From Cellulomonas endophytica (GTDB lineage Bacteria > Actinomycetota > Actinomycetes > Actinomycetales > Cellulomonadaceae), in the NCBI RefSeq assembly GCF_004123805.1, contig NZ_RWJX01000005.1, positions 1-64,000 of the forward strand: 64,000 nucleotides of DNA. Reading direction: 5' to 3'. Positions 33,980 through 42,699 of the stretch are shown here, piece after piece; position 1 is the stretch's first letter; each line of letters starts with the position of its first letter. The translations under genes and the position numbers were made by a program. A model generated the notes under the pieces. That model worked only from the letters and a program-made list of their open reading frames with translations. It did not search any database and was not told the origin of the DNA.

Positions 33980-35067
33980 CGGATCACCTCGGCGGGAGCG
34001 GGGACGGCGGCGGGGTCGGCGGGGGCGGTGGCACCCGTGCCGCGGCGGCCGGCGGCGCGGTCGCGGCGGGCGGCCTGCCGGGTGCGGCGGCGCGCGGTCC
34101 GGGCGTTCCTCAGGCGCGGGTCGATGATCTCGTCGATGGAGAAGTTCACGAGCGAGAGCCCCATGCCCAGCAGCGCGATGACCAGGCCCGGCGGGACGAA
34201 CCACCACCACGCCCCCAGCGGCAGCGCGAAGCCGTTCTGCGCGTAGAAGAGCATCGTGCCCAGCGTCGAGGAGTTCGAGGCGCCGAGGCCGAGGAACGAC
34301 AGGCCGGCCTCGCCGAGCACCGCGGCGATGATCGCGTAGACGAGCTGGGAGGCCAGGACGGGCAGGAGGTTGGGCAGGATCTCCACGACGATGACCCGCC
34401 ACGGCCGCTCCCCGGACAGCCGTGACGCGGCCACGTAGTCGCGGGAGCGCACGGACAGCGTCTGCGCGCGGAGCACGCGGGCGGAGGCCGCCCAGCTCGT
34501 CAGCGCGAGGACGACCGCGATGGTCCACAGCCCCCGGCTCTCCCGCGGCACGAAGCCGGAGATGACGATGACGAGCGGCAGCCCCGGGATGACGAGGAAG
34601 ACGTTGGACAGCAGCGAGAACGCCTCGTCGGCGACCCCGCCGAGGTACGCGCCGTAGATGCCGAAGAACGCCGAGAGCACCGTGGCCAGGACCCCGACGA
34701 TGAGGCCGATCTGCAGCGAGCCGCGGGTGGCGTGCGCGAGCTGGGCGAGCACGTCCTGACCCGTCTGGGTCGTGCCGAGCCAGTGGTCCCCGGACGGCCC
34801 GGTCAGGCCGATGTCGCGGATCGTCGCGGGGTCCCCGACGAGCCAGGGCCCGACCACCCCGAGCAGGGTGATGAGGCCGATGAGCACGAGGCCCACCGCG
34901 AGCCACGGCGTCATCGTCGGCAGGAGGAGCCGCCAGGCGGCGCGGGGCCGGGCGGCGGCCGGGCCGGGGGCGGCGGCGGCCGGTGGGGCCCCCGCGCCGG
35001 CGGGCGCGGCGCCCTCGTCGGCCACGGGGCCGAGGGGCAGGGTGGTCTCGGGACGCAGGTTCGTCAC
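33976..35067 (-). CDS. ABC transporter permease (OppC/DppC type)
   Basis: A 363-residue inner-membrane permease. A 45-residue Ala/Pro-rich head precedes the OppC N-terminal span (PWLAVGLVLIGLITLLG), then HWLGTTQTGQDVLAQLAHATRGSL, which is the OppC signature. The EAA coupling loop lies in DYVAASRLSGERPWRVI, with six spans in all. It forms the channel with the OppB-type subunit. It starts 13 bp after that gene ends and overlaps the ATPase gene downstream by 4 bp. The basic tail after residue 320 is unusually long. Confidence 0.9.
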   Translation of the reverse strand: MTNLRPETTLPLGPVADEGAAPAGAGAPPAAAAPGPAAARPRAAWRLLLPTMTPWLAVGLVLIGLITLLGVVGPWLVGDPATIRDIGLTGPSGDHWLGTTQTGQDVLAQLAHATRGSLQIGLIVGVLATVLSAFFGIYGAYLGGVADEAFSLLSNVFLVIPGLPLVIVISGFVPRESRGLWTIAVVLALTSWAASARVLRAQTLSVRSRDYVAASRLSGERPWRVIVVEILPNLLPVLASQLVYAIIAAVLGEAGLSFLGLGASNSSTLGTMLFYAQNGFALPLGAWWWFVPPGLVIALLGMGLSLVNFSIDEIIDPRLRNARTARRRTRQAARRDRAAGRRGTGATAPADPAAVPAPAEVIR

Positions 35068-35080
35068 GGGTCGTCCTCCT

Positions 35081-36070
35081 TCAGGTCCGCGCCCGCGTGC
35101 GCGGGTCGACGAGCCCGTAGAGCAGGTCCACGACGAGGTTGGCGCCGAGGACCGCGAGGGTGATGAAGAGGAAGACGCCCTGCATGAGGGCGTAGTCGTT
35201 GTTCGTGACGCCGGCCAGCAGCTTCGAGCCGATGCCGGGGTAGGAGAAGACCTGCTCCGTGACCACGGAGCCGGCCACGACGAAGCCCAGCGAGATCGCG
35301 AAGCCCGCCACGGACGGCAGCACGGCGTTGCGCGCGGCGTAGCGGCGCAGGATCTGGCCCTCGGGCAGGCCCTTCGCGCGGGCGGTGAGGACGTAGTCCT
35401 CCGAGAGCGTCGAGACCATCATGTTCCGCATCCCCAGCAGCCAGCCGCCGACGGACGCGATGACGATGGTGAGCGCCGGCAGGAACCCGTACTCCAGGGC
35501 CGAGGCCAGGAAGGGGCCGTTGAGGCCCGGGTCGAGCACCACGTCGTACCCGCCCTGGGAGGGGAACAGGCCGAGGATCCGGGAGAGCAGGTAGACCAGC
35601 ACGAGCGCGAGCCAGAAGTACGGCACGGCCGCGAGCAGGGTCGTCATGGGGACGAGCGAGTCGAGCCACGTCCCCGGGCGCCACCCGACGAGCCCGCCGA
35701 GCACCACCCCGACGATCGCGGCGATGACCGTCGCGATGCCGACGAGGACGATCGTCCACGCGATGGAGGTGCCGATGACCTCCGACACGGGCGTCGGGTA
35801 GTAGGTGACGGAGGTGCCCAGCTCGCCCGTCAGCAGGTTCCGCAGGTAGCCGGCGTACTGCTCGAGCAGGGGGCTGTCGGTGTCGCCGCCGAGCAGGGTG
35901 GCGTAGGCCTTGCGCGTCTCGGGCGTGACCGTCCCGCCGCGCTGCTGGAGCTTGGCCAGCAGGATGTCGACGGGGTTGCCGGGCAGCAGCCGTGGGATGA
36001 GGAAGTTCAGGGTCACCGCCGCCCACAGGGCCACGGCGTAGAAGGCGAGCTTGCGCAGGACGTAGTTCAC
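35081..36070 (-). CDS. ABC transporter permease (OppB/DppB type)
   Basis: A 329-residue permease starting at GTG 36070 (VNYVLRKLAFYAVALWAAVTL), with GGGAG placed 7 bases upstream. It has the OppB hallmarks FLIPRLLPGNPVD, LGTSVTYYPTPVSEVI, the EAA-type loop DYVLTARAKGLPEGQIL, VAGSVVTEQVFSYPGIG and the final LVVDLLYGLVDPRTR. Six spans are predicted. It heads the membrane part of the family-5 transporter. A strong hairpin lies between it and the binding-protein gene. Confidence 0.91.
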   Translation of the reverse strand: MNYVLRKLAFYAVALWAAVTLNFLIPRLLPGNPVDILLAKLQQRGGTVTPETRKAYATLLGGDTDSPLLEQYAGYLRNLLTGELGTSVTYYPTPVSEVIGTSIAWTIVLVGIATVIAAIVGVVLGGLVGWRPGTWLDSLVPMTTLLAAVPYFWLALVLVYLLSRILGLFPSQGGYDVVLDPGLNGPFLASALEYGFLPALTIVIASVGGWLLGMRNMMVSTLSEDYVLTARAKGLPEGQILRRYAARNAVLPSVAGFAISLGFVVAGSVVTEQVFSYPGIGSKLLAGVTNNDYALMQGVFLFITLAVLGANLVVDLLYGLVDPRTRART

Positions 36071-36140
36071 GAGCGGCTCCCGGGGTGGGCGCGGCGGCGG
36101 CGCGGGGGCGCGCCGGGCCACGGGGACGGGCGGGGACGTC

Positions 36141-36185
36141 GGCCGGCGGGGCGGGGGTGATGGGCACGTGCCCGCCCCGCCGGCC
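36141..36185 (-). terminator. Intercistronic stem-loop after the binding-protein gene
   Basis: A 15-bp perfect stem (left arm 36141-36155, right arm 36171-36185) lies 6 bp after the binding-protein stop and 70 bp before the OppB-type start. Such hairpins commonly attenuate read-through or protect the 5' message, so that binding protein is made in excess over the permeases. Confidence 0.65.
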
Positions 36186-36190
36186 CGGCG

Positions 36191-37903
36191 TCAGCCCTGC
36201 GCGGGCTCCAGCGTCTTGAAGATCTGCGCGGCGTCGAGCGCGGACCACACCGCCGGGAACGCGTACATGTCGTCCTCCGTCGGCCAGCCCGTGAAGCGCG
36301 CGGTGTTCCACTCGCTCGTGGTGCCGCCGGTGAGGATCGGCACGTAGGGCATCTCCTCGACGACGCGCGCCTGGATGCGGTCGAAGATCGGCTGCCGCGC
36401 CGCCGCGTCGTCGAGCGGGAGGGCCTGCAGCTCGTCGAGCGCCGCGTCCACCTCGGGGTCCGAGAACCGGCTGTAGTTGTTGCCGGCCGCCTCGCCGACG
36501 GGGGCGGTGTTCGTCGAGGTGAAGAAGTAGGAGTAGAGGTAGTACGGGTCGGGCGCCGGGCCCTGCCACAGGGAGTCGATGGCGAGCTGGAAGCTGCCCT
36601 GCCCCTTCTTCTCCGTCCACTCGTTCCACGACGACTGAGCCACCTGCAGGTCGATGCCGGCGGCGCGGACCTGCTCCGTGAGGGTCTGGAGCGCCGTGAT
36701 GTAGTCCGTCCAGCCCGTGACGACCTCGACCGTGAGCCGCAGCGGCTCCCCGTCCTTGGCGTAGATGCCGTCGGAGCCCTTCGCCCAGCCGGCGGCCTCG
36801 AGGACCTCGCCGGCGCCCGCCGGGTCGGCCTTCTCGGGCGCCACGGGCTCGTCGAGCGCCTCCGTGATGAACGCGGTCTGGCTCGAGGTCAGCGCGAACG
36901 TCGGCGAGATCTCCGACGCCGTCTGCTCGAACGCCAGCGCGTTGAGCTGCGTGCGGTCCATCGCGAGGTAGAGGGCGTGCCGGACGGCGGGGTCCGTCTG
37001 CGGGCCGGTGCAGCCGAGCTCGGCGTTCGAGCAGGTCGACAGCACCATCTGGTTCTGGCTGGCGGTGAGGGTGTCGTAGTCCGGGAAGTTCGTCGACACG
37101 TTCTGGATGTCGGGCACCGGGCCCGTCTGCCAGTCCACCGTGCCGTTGGCGATGGCGTCCGCGCCCGCCGTGTTGCCCGAGAGGGAGACGAAGCGGATGC
37201 CCTTCACCGCGGGCTCGCCGCCCCAGTGGTCGGGGTTCGCGACGTAGGTGAAGGCCTGCGGCTTGAAGTCGTCGAGCGTGTACGCGCCGGTGCCGACGGG
37301 GGTCTCGTTGACGAAGGTCGTCGGGTCGACGTCCGCCCACAGGTGCTCGGGCACGACGACGCCGGTGAGGATGCCCGGGCCGAGGACGAACGCCGGGGCC
37401 GGGAACGTGAAGCGGACGTGGGTGTCGTCGGTCGCGGTCACGTCGCCGTCGAAGCCGATGTTGTTGATGGCGGGCGTGCTCTTGAGCAGGCCGAAGGTGA
37501 AGACGACGTCGTCGGCCGTGAAGGCCTCGCCGTCCGACCAGGTGACGCCCTCGCGGAGCGTCACGTCGAGCTGCGTGCCGTCCTCGTTCCAGGCGTACTC
37601 CGTGCCGAGCAGCGGGACGGGCTCGCCCTCCTGCGCCTTGTTGATGAAGAAGAGGGGCTCGTAGATCGTCCCGATGCCGCCGATCGACGACGGCGAGAAC
37701 GGGTTGAAGTTGATCTGGTAGTCGCCCGACTGGCCCGTGTAGGCGACGAGCGTGGCGGCGCCGGACGCGCCGGAGGACGCGGCGCCGGAGCCGCCGCCCC
37801 CGCCGCAGGCCGCGGCGAGGAGGGTGACGGCCGCCGCGCCGGCGAGGGCCCGCAGGACCGTCGCACGGCGCCGCGGCTGGGTGTGGCCTGACCTGAGGAG
37901 CAT
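36191..37903 (-). CDS. Family-5 substrate-binding lipoprotein (SBP_bac_5)
   Basis: A 570-residue extracytoplasmic solute-binding lipoprotein. It has the signal MLLRSGHTQPRRR with a twin-arginine-like basic head, hydrophobic AAAVTLLAAAC and lipobox Cys33, then a Gly/Ser-rich linker. Family-5 landmarks are FNPFSPSSIGGIGTIYEPLF, LREGVTWSDGEAFTADDV, and YLAMDRTQLNALAFEQTASE near the middle. Family-5 proteins bind oligopeptides or oligosaccharides. Trp-rich stretches and the glycosidase context favour a beta-manno- or galacto-oligosaccharide. ATG 37903 has an AAAGGA site. It is the first gene of a seven-gene operon and is divergent from a ROK repressor, with a candidate operator at 37990-38014. 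Confidence 0.9.
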   Translation of the reverse strand: MLLRSGHTQPRRRATVLRALAGAAAVTLLAAACGGGGGSGAASSGASGAATLVAYTGQSGDYQINFNPFSPSSIGGIGTIYEPLFFINKAQEGEPVPLLGTEYAWNEDGTQLDVTLREGVTWSDGEAFTADDVVFTFGLLKSTPAINNIGFDGDVTATDDTHVRFTFPAPAFVLGPGILTGVVVPEHLWADVDPTTFVNETPVGTGAYTLDDFKPQAFTYVANPDHWGGEPAVKGIRFVSLSGNTAGADAIANGTVDWQTGPVPDIQNVSTNFPDYDTLTASQNQMVLSTCSNAELGCTGPQTDPAVRHALYLAMDRTQLNALAFEQTASEISPTFALTSSQTAFITEALDEPVAPEKADPAGAGEVLEAAGWAKGSDGIYAKDGEPLRLTVEVVTGWTDYITALQTLTEQVRAAGIDLQVAQSSWNEWTEKKGQGSFQLAIDSLWQGPAPDPYYLYSYFFTSTNTAPVGEAAGNNYSRFSDPEVDAALDELQALPLDDAAARQPIFDRIQARVVEEMPYVPILTGGTTSEWNTARFTGWPTEDDMYAFPAVWSALDAAQIFKTLEPAQG

Positions 37904-37989
37904 CGCTGGTCCTTTCCCGCGCCCGCCGGCGTCCCCGCCGGCGGACTGGTCCACGCCGCTGCGTTGCGGCTCGGCGATATCGTTACGGA

Positions 37990-38014
37990 CTTAAATTAAG
38001 GCTGTCAAGATAGG
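37990..38014. promoter_or_regulatory. ROK operator candidate (ABC/GH42/GH2 operon and rok1)
   Basis: An AT-rich 25-bp element in an otherwise G/C-rich gap. It begins with the perfect 11-bp palindrome CTTAAATTAAG and contains the pattern CTTnAnTTnnGnnnnnCAAGnnAnG. The same pattern is at 59939-59963, before the other ROK/ABC pair. It lies between the divergent binding-protein and ROK genes and can control both. Confidence 0.6.
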
Positions 38015-38064
38015 TAGGGTGCTGGATGTGCCGCACCGAGGCGGCCCCGACCGAGAGGACGTCG

Positions 38065-39390
38065 ATGTCCCACCCCGGCCCCCTCGCCGTGCCCGGCGTC
38101 CTGCCTGCCGCCCTGCCCGCCGCCCTGCCCGCCGTCGCGCCGAGCGCCGTCCGCCCGGCGCCGGCCGGCCCGCCCGCGCCGCCGCGGGCCGCCACCGGCG
38201 CGCTCGTGCTCGACCTCCTGCGCACCCACGGCACCGTCAGCCGCGTCGAGCTCGCCGCCCGGTCCGGGCTGACGCCGGCGACGATCACCCACGCCGTCCG
38301 CGAGCTCGTCGCGGAGGGGCTCGTGCGGGAGGTCGGGCGGGTGCGCGCCGCGGTCGGCTCGCCCCGGCGGCTGCTCGCGCTCGACGGCGGGGCCCGCGCC
38401 GCCGTCGGGGTGCAGCTCGACCGCTGCGGCTCGACCGTCGTCGTCCTCGACTTCGCGGGGCGCCGCCTGGCCGACGCCCGGGGACCGGGGACCGGGGACC
38501 GCGCGCCGGGGGCGGTGCTCGACGAGGTCGCGGCGCAGGTCGAGCGCACCCTGCTCGCCAGCGGCGTCGACCGCGGGCGCGTGCTCGGCGTCGGCCTCGT
38601 CACCCACGGCCCGCAGGACCGCCCCCGGGGCGTCGTCCGCGTCGGCCGCCCGACCCCGGACTGGCGCGACTTCCCGCTGGCGACGACCCTCGCCCGCCGC
38701 CTGGGCCTGCCCGTGCTCCTCGACCACGACGCGGCCGCCGCCGCCCTCGGCGAGCAGGCGGTCGCCGACCTGGGCACCGCCACCTTCGGCGTGCTCTACA
38801 TGGCGGAGGGCATCGGCGGGGGGCTCGTCGTCGACGGCCAGGTCTACCGCGGCGGCGCCGCCAACCCGGGCGAGATCGGGCACCTGCCGCTCGATCCCGC
38901 CGGTGCCGCCTGCCCCTGCGGCAACCGGGGCTGCGCCGAGGCCACCGCCGGCCCGGCCGCCGTCGTCGGGCAGGCCCGCGCCGACCCGGCGCTCGCCGTG
39001 CGCCTGCGCCTCACCGGCGACCCGGACGCCACCCTGGAGGAGTTCGGGCGGGTCGGCCGCGCGGCGACCACCGGCGACCGCGCCGCGGAGGCCCTCCTGC
39101 TCGCCTCGGCCCGCCGCCTGGGCGACGCCGTCGTCACGATGATGAACCTCGTGGACGTCGCCACGGTCGTGCTCGGGGGCCCCGCCTTCGCCGCCGCGGG
39201 CGAGCTGTACGCCCGCGAGGTCGGGCGCGCGGCCGAGCGCGGGGCGCTGGCGCGGCTCCTGCGGCCGGTGTCCGTCCGTCTGTCCGCCGCCCCGACGACC
39301 GCCGCCGCGACGGGCGCGGGCCTCGTCGTCCTGCGGTCCCCGCTGGGCCGCGCCGCCCTGCCCGCCCCCCGGGCGCTCACCCCCGCCTGA
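38065..39390 (+). CDS. ROK family transcriptional repressor (rok1)
   Basis: A 441-residue ROK repressor. A 50-residue Ala/Pro-rich head is followed by a winged helix-turn-helix (TVSRVELAARSGLTPATITHAVRELVAEG) and then a glucokinase-like sugar-sensing domain: VGVGLVTHGP, LPVLLDHDAAAAALGEQ, YMAEGIGGGLVVDG, NPGEIGHLPL and the zinc motif CPCGNRGCAEA. VVLGGPAFAAAGELY ends the fold. It likely represses the divergent ABC/GH42/GH2 operon and perhaps GH36, and is released by a sugar. ATG 38065 has a GAGAGGA site. The zinc ligands are intact, unlike in the ROK gene at 42700. Confidence 0.88.
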   Translation: MSHPGPLAVPGVLPAALPAALPAVAPSAVRPAPAGPPAPPRAATGALVLDLLRTHGTVSRVELAARSGLTPATITHAVRELVAEGLVREVGRVRAAVGSPRRLLALDGGARAAVGVQLDRCGSTVVVLDFAGRRLADARGPGTGDRAPGAVLDEVAAQVERTLLASGVDRGRVLGVGLVTHGPQDRPRGVVRVGRPTPDWRDFPLATTLARRLGLPVLLDHDAAAAALGEQAVADLGTATFGVLYMAEGIGGGLVVDGQVYRGGAANPGEIGHLPLDPAGAACPCGNRGCAEATAGPAAVVGQARADPALAVRLRLTGDPDATLEEFGRVGRAATTGDRAAEALLLASARRLGDAVVTMMNLVDVATVVLGGPAFAAAGELYAREVGRAAERGALARLLRPVSVRLSAAPTTAAATGAGLVVLRSPLGRAALPAPRALTPA

Positions 39391-39447
39391 CCCGCGCGCA
39401 CCGCGTCCCCGTCCCCTGCCCACCCTCATCCCTCCGGAGCCCGCCCC

Positions 39448-41676
39448 GTGACCACGACCCTGCCGTCCCGCACCCCGTCCCCGTCCGACGCCGCCCGGGG
39501 CCACCTCGGCCCCGCCGGCGACGACCCGACCGACCCGCCCGCCTGGACGGTCCTGCGCCGCGACGGCGTCGCCCTCGTGCTCGCCCACGCCCGGGCGGGT
39601 CTGCCCGTCGTGCACCACTGGGGCGCGGACCTGGGCGGGCTGACGGACGCCGACCTCGCCGCCCTCGCGCTCGCCACCGCCCGGCAGACGCCCCCGGGCA
39701 CGCTCGACGCGGCCTGGCTGCCCGCGCTCGTGCCGCAGGAGGCGGAGGGCTGGTCGGGCCGGCCCGGCCTGGTGCTCGCGCGCCACGGGGTCGCGGTGAC
39801 CGCCCTCTGGTCCTCCGTCGCCGTCGACGCCGACCCCGCGGGCACCGCCGTGACCGTCACCGCCCGTGACACCTCGCTCGGGCTGACCCTCACCGCCCGG
39901 CTCCACCTCGAGGCCGGCGGCCTGCTCGGCGTGGACCACGCCGTCGCGCTGGACGCCGGCGCCCCCGCACCCGTGGGGGTCCACGCCCTCGAGGCGACCC
40001 TGCCCGTGCCGGCCCTCGTGGCACGGACCACGACGTTCCACGGGCGGTGGACGCGGGAGAAGGCGCCCGCCACCGCCGACCTGCCGCACGGGCCCGTCGC
40101 GCGCCAGACGCGGCGCGGGCGCGGCGGGCACGACGCCCCCTGGCTCCTCGCGCTCTCCGCGACCGACCCGCGCGACCGCGACGGCGAGCTGTGGGCCGTG
40201 CACCTCGCGTGGCCGGCCGACGTCACGTACCGCACGGACCGGCTGCCCGACCAGCCCGTCGTGCTCGGCGCCGGCGAGCACCTGCGCGCGGGCGAGGTCG
40301 ACCTGACCCCCGGCGCGACCTACGCCGCGCCCACGGCCTGGTTCGCCTGGTCGGGGTCCGGCCTCGACGGCCTCACCGCCCGGTTCCACACCTACCTGCG
40401 CGCCCGCCCCCACCACCCGCGCACCCCGCGGCCTCTCGTCCTCAACACCTGGGAGGCGGTCTACTTCGACCACGACCCGGCCACCGTCCTGCGCCTGGCG
40501 GAGCGCGCCGCCGAGGTCGGGGTCGAGCGCTTCGTCCTCGACGACGGGTGGTTCCTGCGGCGCCGCGACGACACGCAGGGCCTCGGCGACTGGACCGTCG
40601 ACACGGACGTGTGGCCGGACGGGCTGCCGCCCCTGGCCGACCGCGTCCACGCGCTCGGGATGCAGATGGGCCTGTGGGTCGAGCCCGAGATGGTCTCCCT
40701 CGACTCGGACCTGGCCCGGGCGCACCCCGACTGGCTCCTGCACGACCCCCGGCAGGTCCCGCCCGCGCCGCACCTGTCGTGGCGCACGCAGCACGTCCTC
40801 GACCTCGCGCACCCCGAGGCCGCGGCCCACGTCCTCGAGCGGCTCGACGCCCTCGTCACCGACCTGCGCCTGGACTTCCTCAAGTGGGACCACAACCGGG
40901 ACCTCGTCGACGCGCGGCACGCGGGCCGGCCGGGCGTGCACGCCCAGACCCGGGCGACGCTGGGGCTGCTCGCCGCGCTGCGCGAGCGGCACCCCGGGCT
41001 CGAGATCGAGTCGTGCTCGTCGGGCGGCGCGCGCGCGGACCTCGGCGTCCTCGAGGTGACCGACCGGGTGTGGGCGAGCGACTCCAACGACGCCGTCGAG
41101 CGCCAGGACGTGCAGCGCTGGACGACCCTGCTGCTGCCGCTGGAGCTCGTCGGGGCGCACGTCGGCCCTCCGACCGCCCACAGCTCCGGCCGCACGGTCG
41201 ACCTGTCCTTCCGTCTCGCCACGAGCCTCATGGGCTCCGCCGGGTTCGAGTGGGACCTGCTCGGCTGCGACGCCGACGAGGTCGCGCGCCTGCAGGCCTT
41301 CGCGCGGCTCTACACGGAGCTGCGCCCCCTCCTGCACACGGGGACGCTCGTGCACGCCGACGTGCGGGACCCCGCCCTGCGTGTCACGGGCGTCGTCGCC
41401 CCCGACCGGTCCGCCGGCGTCTGGACGATCGCGACGGTGGCGAGCCTGGAGGACGCGCGCCCCGAGCCCGTCCGGCTCCACGGCCTCGACCCCGACCGCC
41501 GCTACCGGGTGCGCGTCCGCGACGAGGTCGGGCCCGCGCGGTGGGGGTGGATCACGCCGCCGTGGCTGTCCCGCGGCGAGGTCGTCCTGCCCGGACGGGT
41601 GCTCGCCACGGTCGGGCTGCAGCCGCCCGTGCTGTGGCCGGCGCAGGCGCTCGTCGTCCACGCGACGGCCCTCTGA
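39448..41676 (+). CDS. GH36 alpha-galactosidase
   Basis: A 742-residue alpha-galactosidase that would remove galactose side groups from galactomanno-oligosaccharides or raffinose-type sugars. It has an N-terminal beta-supersandwich, then a barrel with NTWEAVYFDHD, FVLDDGWFLRRRDD and LWVEPEMVSLDSDLA, nucleophile Asp481 in FLKWDHNRD and acid/base Asp545 in WASDSNDAVERQ, then a C-terminal beta domain. There is no signal peptide. Start GTG 39448 follows GGAG by 9 bases and lies 57 bp after rok1, so both are probably cotranscribed. A second GH36 gene is at 57622-59877. Confidence 0.92.
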   Translation: MTTTLPSRTPSPSDAARGHLGPAGDDPTDPPAWTVLRRDGVALVLAHARAGLPVVHHWGADLGGLTDADLAALALATARQTPPGTLDAAWLPALVPQEAEGWSGRPGLVLARHGVAVTALWSSVAVDADPAGTAVTVTARDTSLGLTLTARLHLEAGGLLGVDHAVALDAGAPAPVGVHALEATLPVPALVARTTTFHGRWTREKAPATADLPHGPVARQTRRGRGGHDAPWLLALSATDPRDRDGELWAVHLAWPADVTYRTDRLPDQPVVLGAGEHLRAGEVDLTPGATYAAPTAWFAWSGSGLDGLTARFHTYLRARPHHPRTPRPLVLNTWEAVYFDHDPATVLRLAERAAEVGVERFVLDDGWFLRRRDDTQGLGDWTVDTDVWPDGLPPLADRVHALGMQMGLWVEPEMVSLDSDLARAHPDWLLHDPRQVPPAPHLSWRTQHVLDLAHPEAAAHVLERLDALVTDLRLDFLKWDHNRDLVDARHAGRPGVHAQTRATLGLLAALRERHPGLEIESCSSGGARADLGVLEVTDRVWASDSNDAVERQDVQRWTTLLLPLELVGAHVGPPTAHSSGRTVDLSFRLATSLMGSAGFEWDLLGCDADEVARLQAFARLYTELRPLLHTGTLVHADVRDPALRVTGVVAPDRSAGVWTIATVASLEDARPEPVRLHGLDPDRRYRVRVRDEVGPARWGWITPPWLSRGEVVLPGRVLATVGLQPPVLWPAQALVVHATAL

Positions 41677-41700
41677 CGGGTCCGGGTGGGCGGCCGGCCG

Positions 41701-42576
41701 TCAGGCCGGCGGCGGGGGTGCCGTCGAGCCGCGCGCCACGACCCGGGCCCCGGGGGCGCGGCGGGCCTGCGGCGGCTCCCCCGCCACGGCCCCCAGCAGG
41801 ACCTCCGCGGTCAGCGCGCCGAGCTCGTGGACGTCCCGGCTCACGACGGACAGCGGCGGGTGGGCGGTGCGGCTGGGCGCCGAGTCGTCCCAGGCGAGCA
41901 GGGACAGGTCCTCGGGCACGCGCAGGCCACGCCGGGCCGCCTCCTCCAGGCCGCCGAGCGCCATGAGGTCGTTGTCGTAGACGATCGCCGTCGGCGGCGC
42001 GGCGGCGTCGAGGAGCGCCGCCGTCCCCGCCCGGCCGGAGCCCGTGCCGTAGTCGCCCTCGACGCAGGTGCCCTCCGCGCCGGCCTCGTCGAGCGCCGAT
42101 CGGAACGCCTCCCCGCGGGCGCGGGTGTGCCGCAGGCGCTGGGGCCCGGAGACCCGCCCGAGGCGCCGGTGCCCCAGCCCGACGAGGAACCCCACCGCGG
42201 TCCGCATCGCCCCGGCGTTGTCGTAGTCGACGACCCACCCCGAGCCCGGCTCGCCCCCGAGCACCACGGCCGGCAGCCCCGCCTCCGCGCAGGCCGCGCC
42301 CCGCGGGTCGGCGTCGACGAGGTCCGAGACGAGCACGGCGTCGACGAGGCCGTCCGCGGCCCACCGGCGGTACGCGCGCACCTGGTCCGCGACCTCGGGG
42401 ACGACGACGAGCACCACGCTGGCGCCGGCACCGTCGAGCCGCTCCTCCATGCCGGCGAGCAGGTCGGCGTAGAAGGGCTCCAGCGCGCCGGCCTCGTCGG
42501 CGGGGAGCAGGGCCACCCCCACACGCACGGCGGCGGCCTCGCGGTCCTCGTCGACGGCGCTCACGCCCGGCAGCAT
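41701..42576 (-). CDS. LacI-like sugar-sensor domain without DNA-binding domain
   Basis: A 291-residue protein homologous to the effector domain of LacI/GalR repressors: VRVGVALLPADEAGALEPFYADLLAGM in the first strand and helix, AVLVSDLVDADPR, VVDYDNAGAMRTAVGFLVGLGHRRLGRVSGP, IVYDNDLMALGGLEEAARRGL and the final SRDVHELGALTAEVLL. The usual 60-residue N-terminal helix-turn-helix and hinge are missing. Only about 20 residues precede the sensor fold, and no HTH is encoded upstream in any frame before the divergent ROK gene. No signal peptide is present. It is either a truncated repressor or an accessory sensor. Starts ATG 42576 and GTG 42564 are both possible, and neither has a good ribosome site. 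Confidence 0.7.
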   Translation of the reverse strand: MLPGVSAVDEDREAAAVRVGVALLPADEAGALEPFYADLLAGMEERLDGAGASVVLVVVPEVADQVRAYRRWAADGLVDAVLVSDLVDADPRGAACAEAGLPAVVLGGEPGSGWVVDYDNAGAMRTAVGFLVGLGHRRLGRVSGPQRLRHTRARGEAFRSALDEAGAEGTCVEGDYGTGSGRAGTAALLDAAAPPTAIVYDNDLMALGGLEEAARRGLRVPEDLSLLAWDDSAPSRTAHPPLSVVSRDVHELGALTAEVLLGAVAGEPPQARRAPGARVVARGSTAPPPPA

Positions 42577-42699
42577 GGCACGCCGCGACCCGGGGCGGGA
42601 GCCGTCCGGCGGGCTATCCTCCGGGCGCGCCGCCACCCCCGCCGGGTGACGTCCGCGCGGGGGACGGCGGGGCACGCGGCGGCGCCCCGGCCGCGTGGG

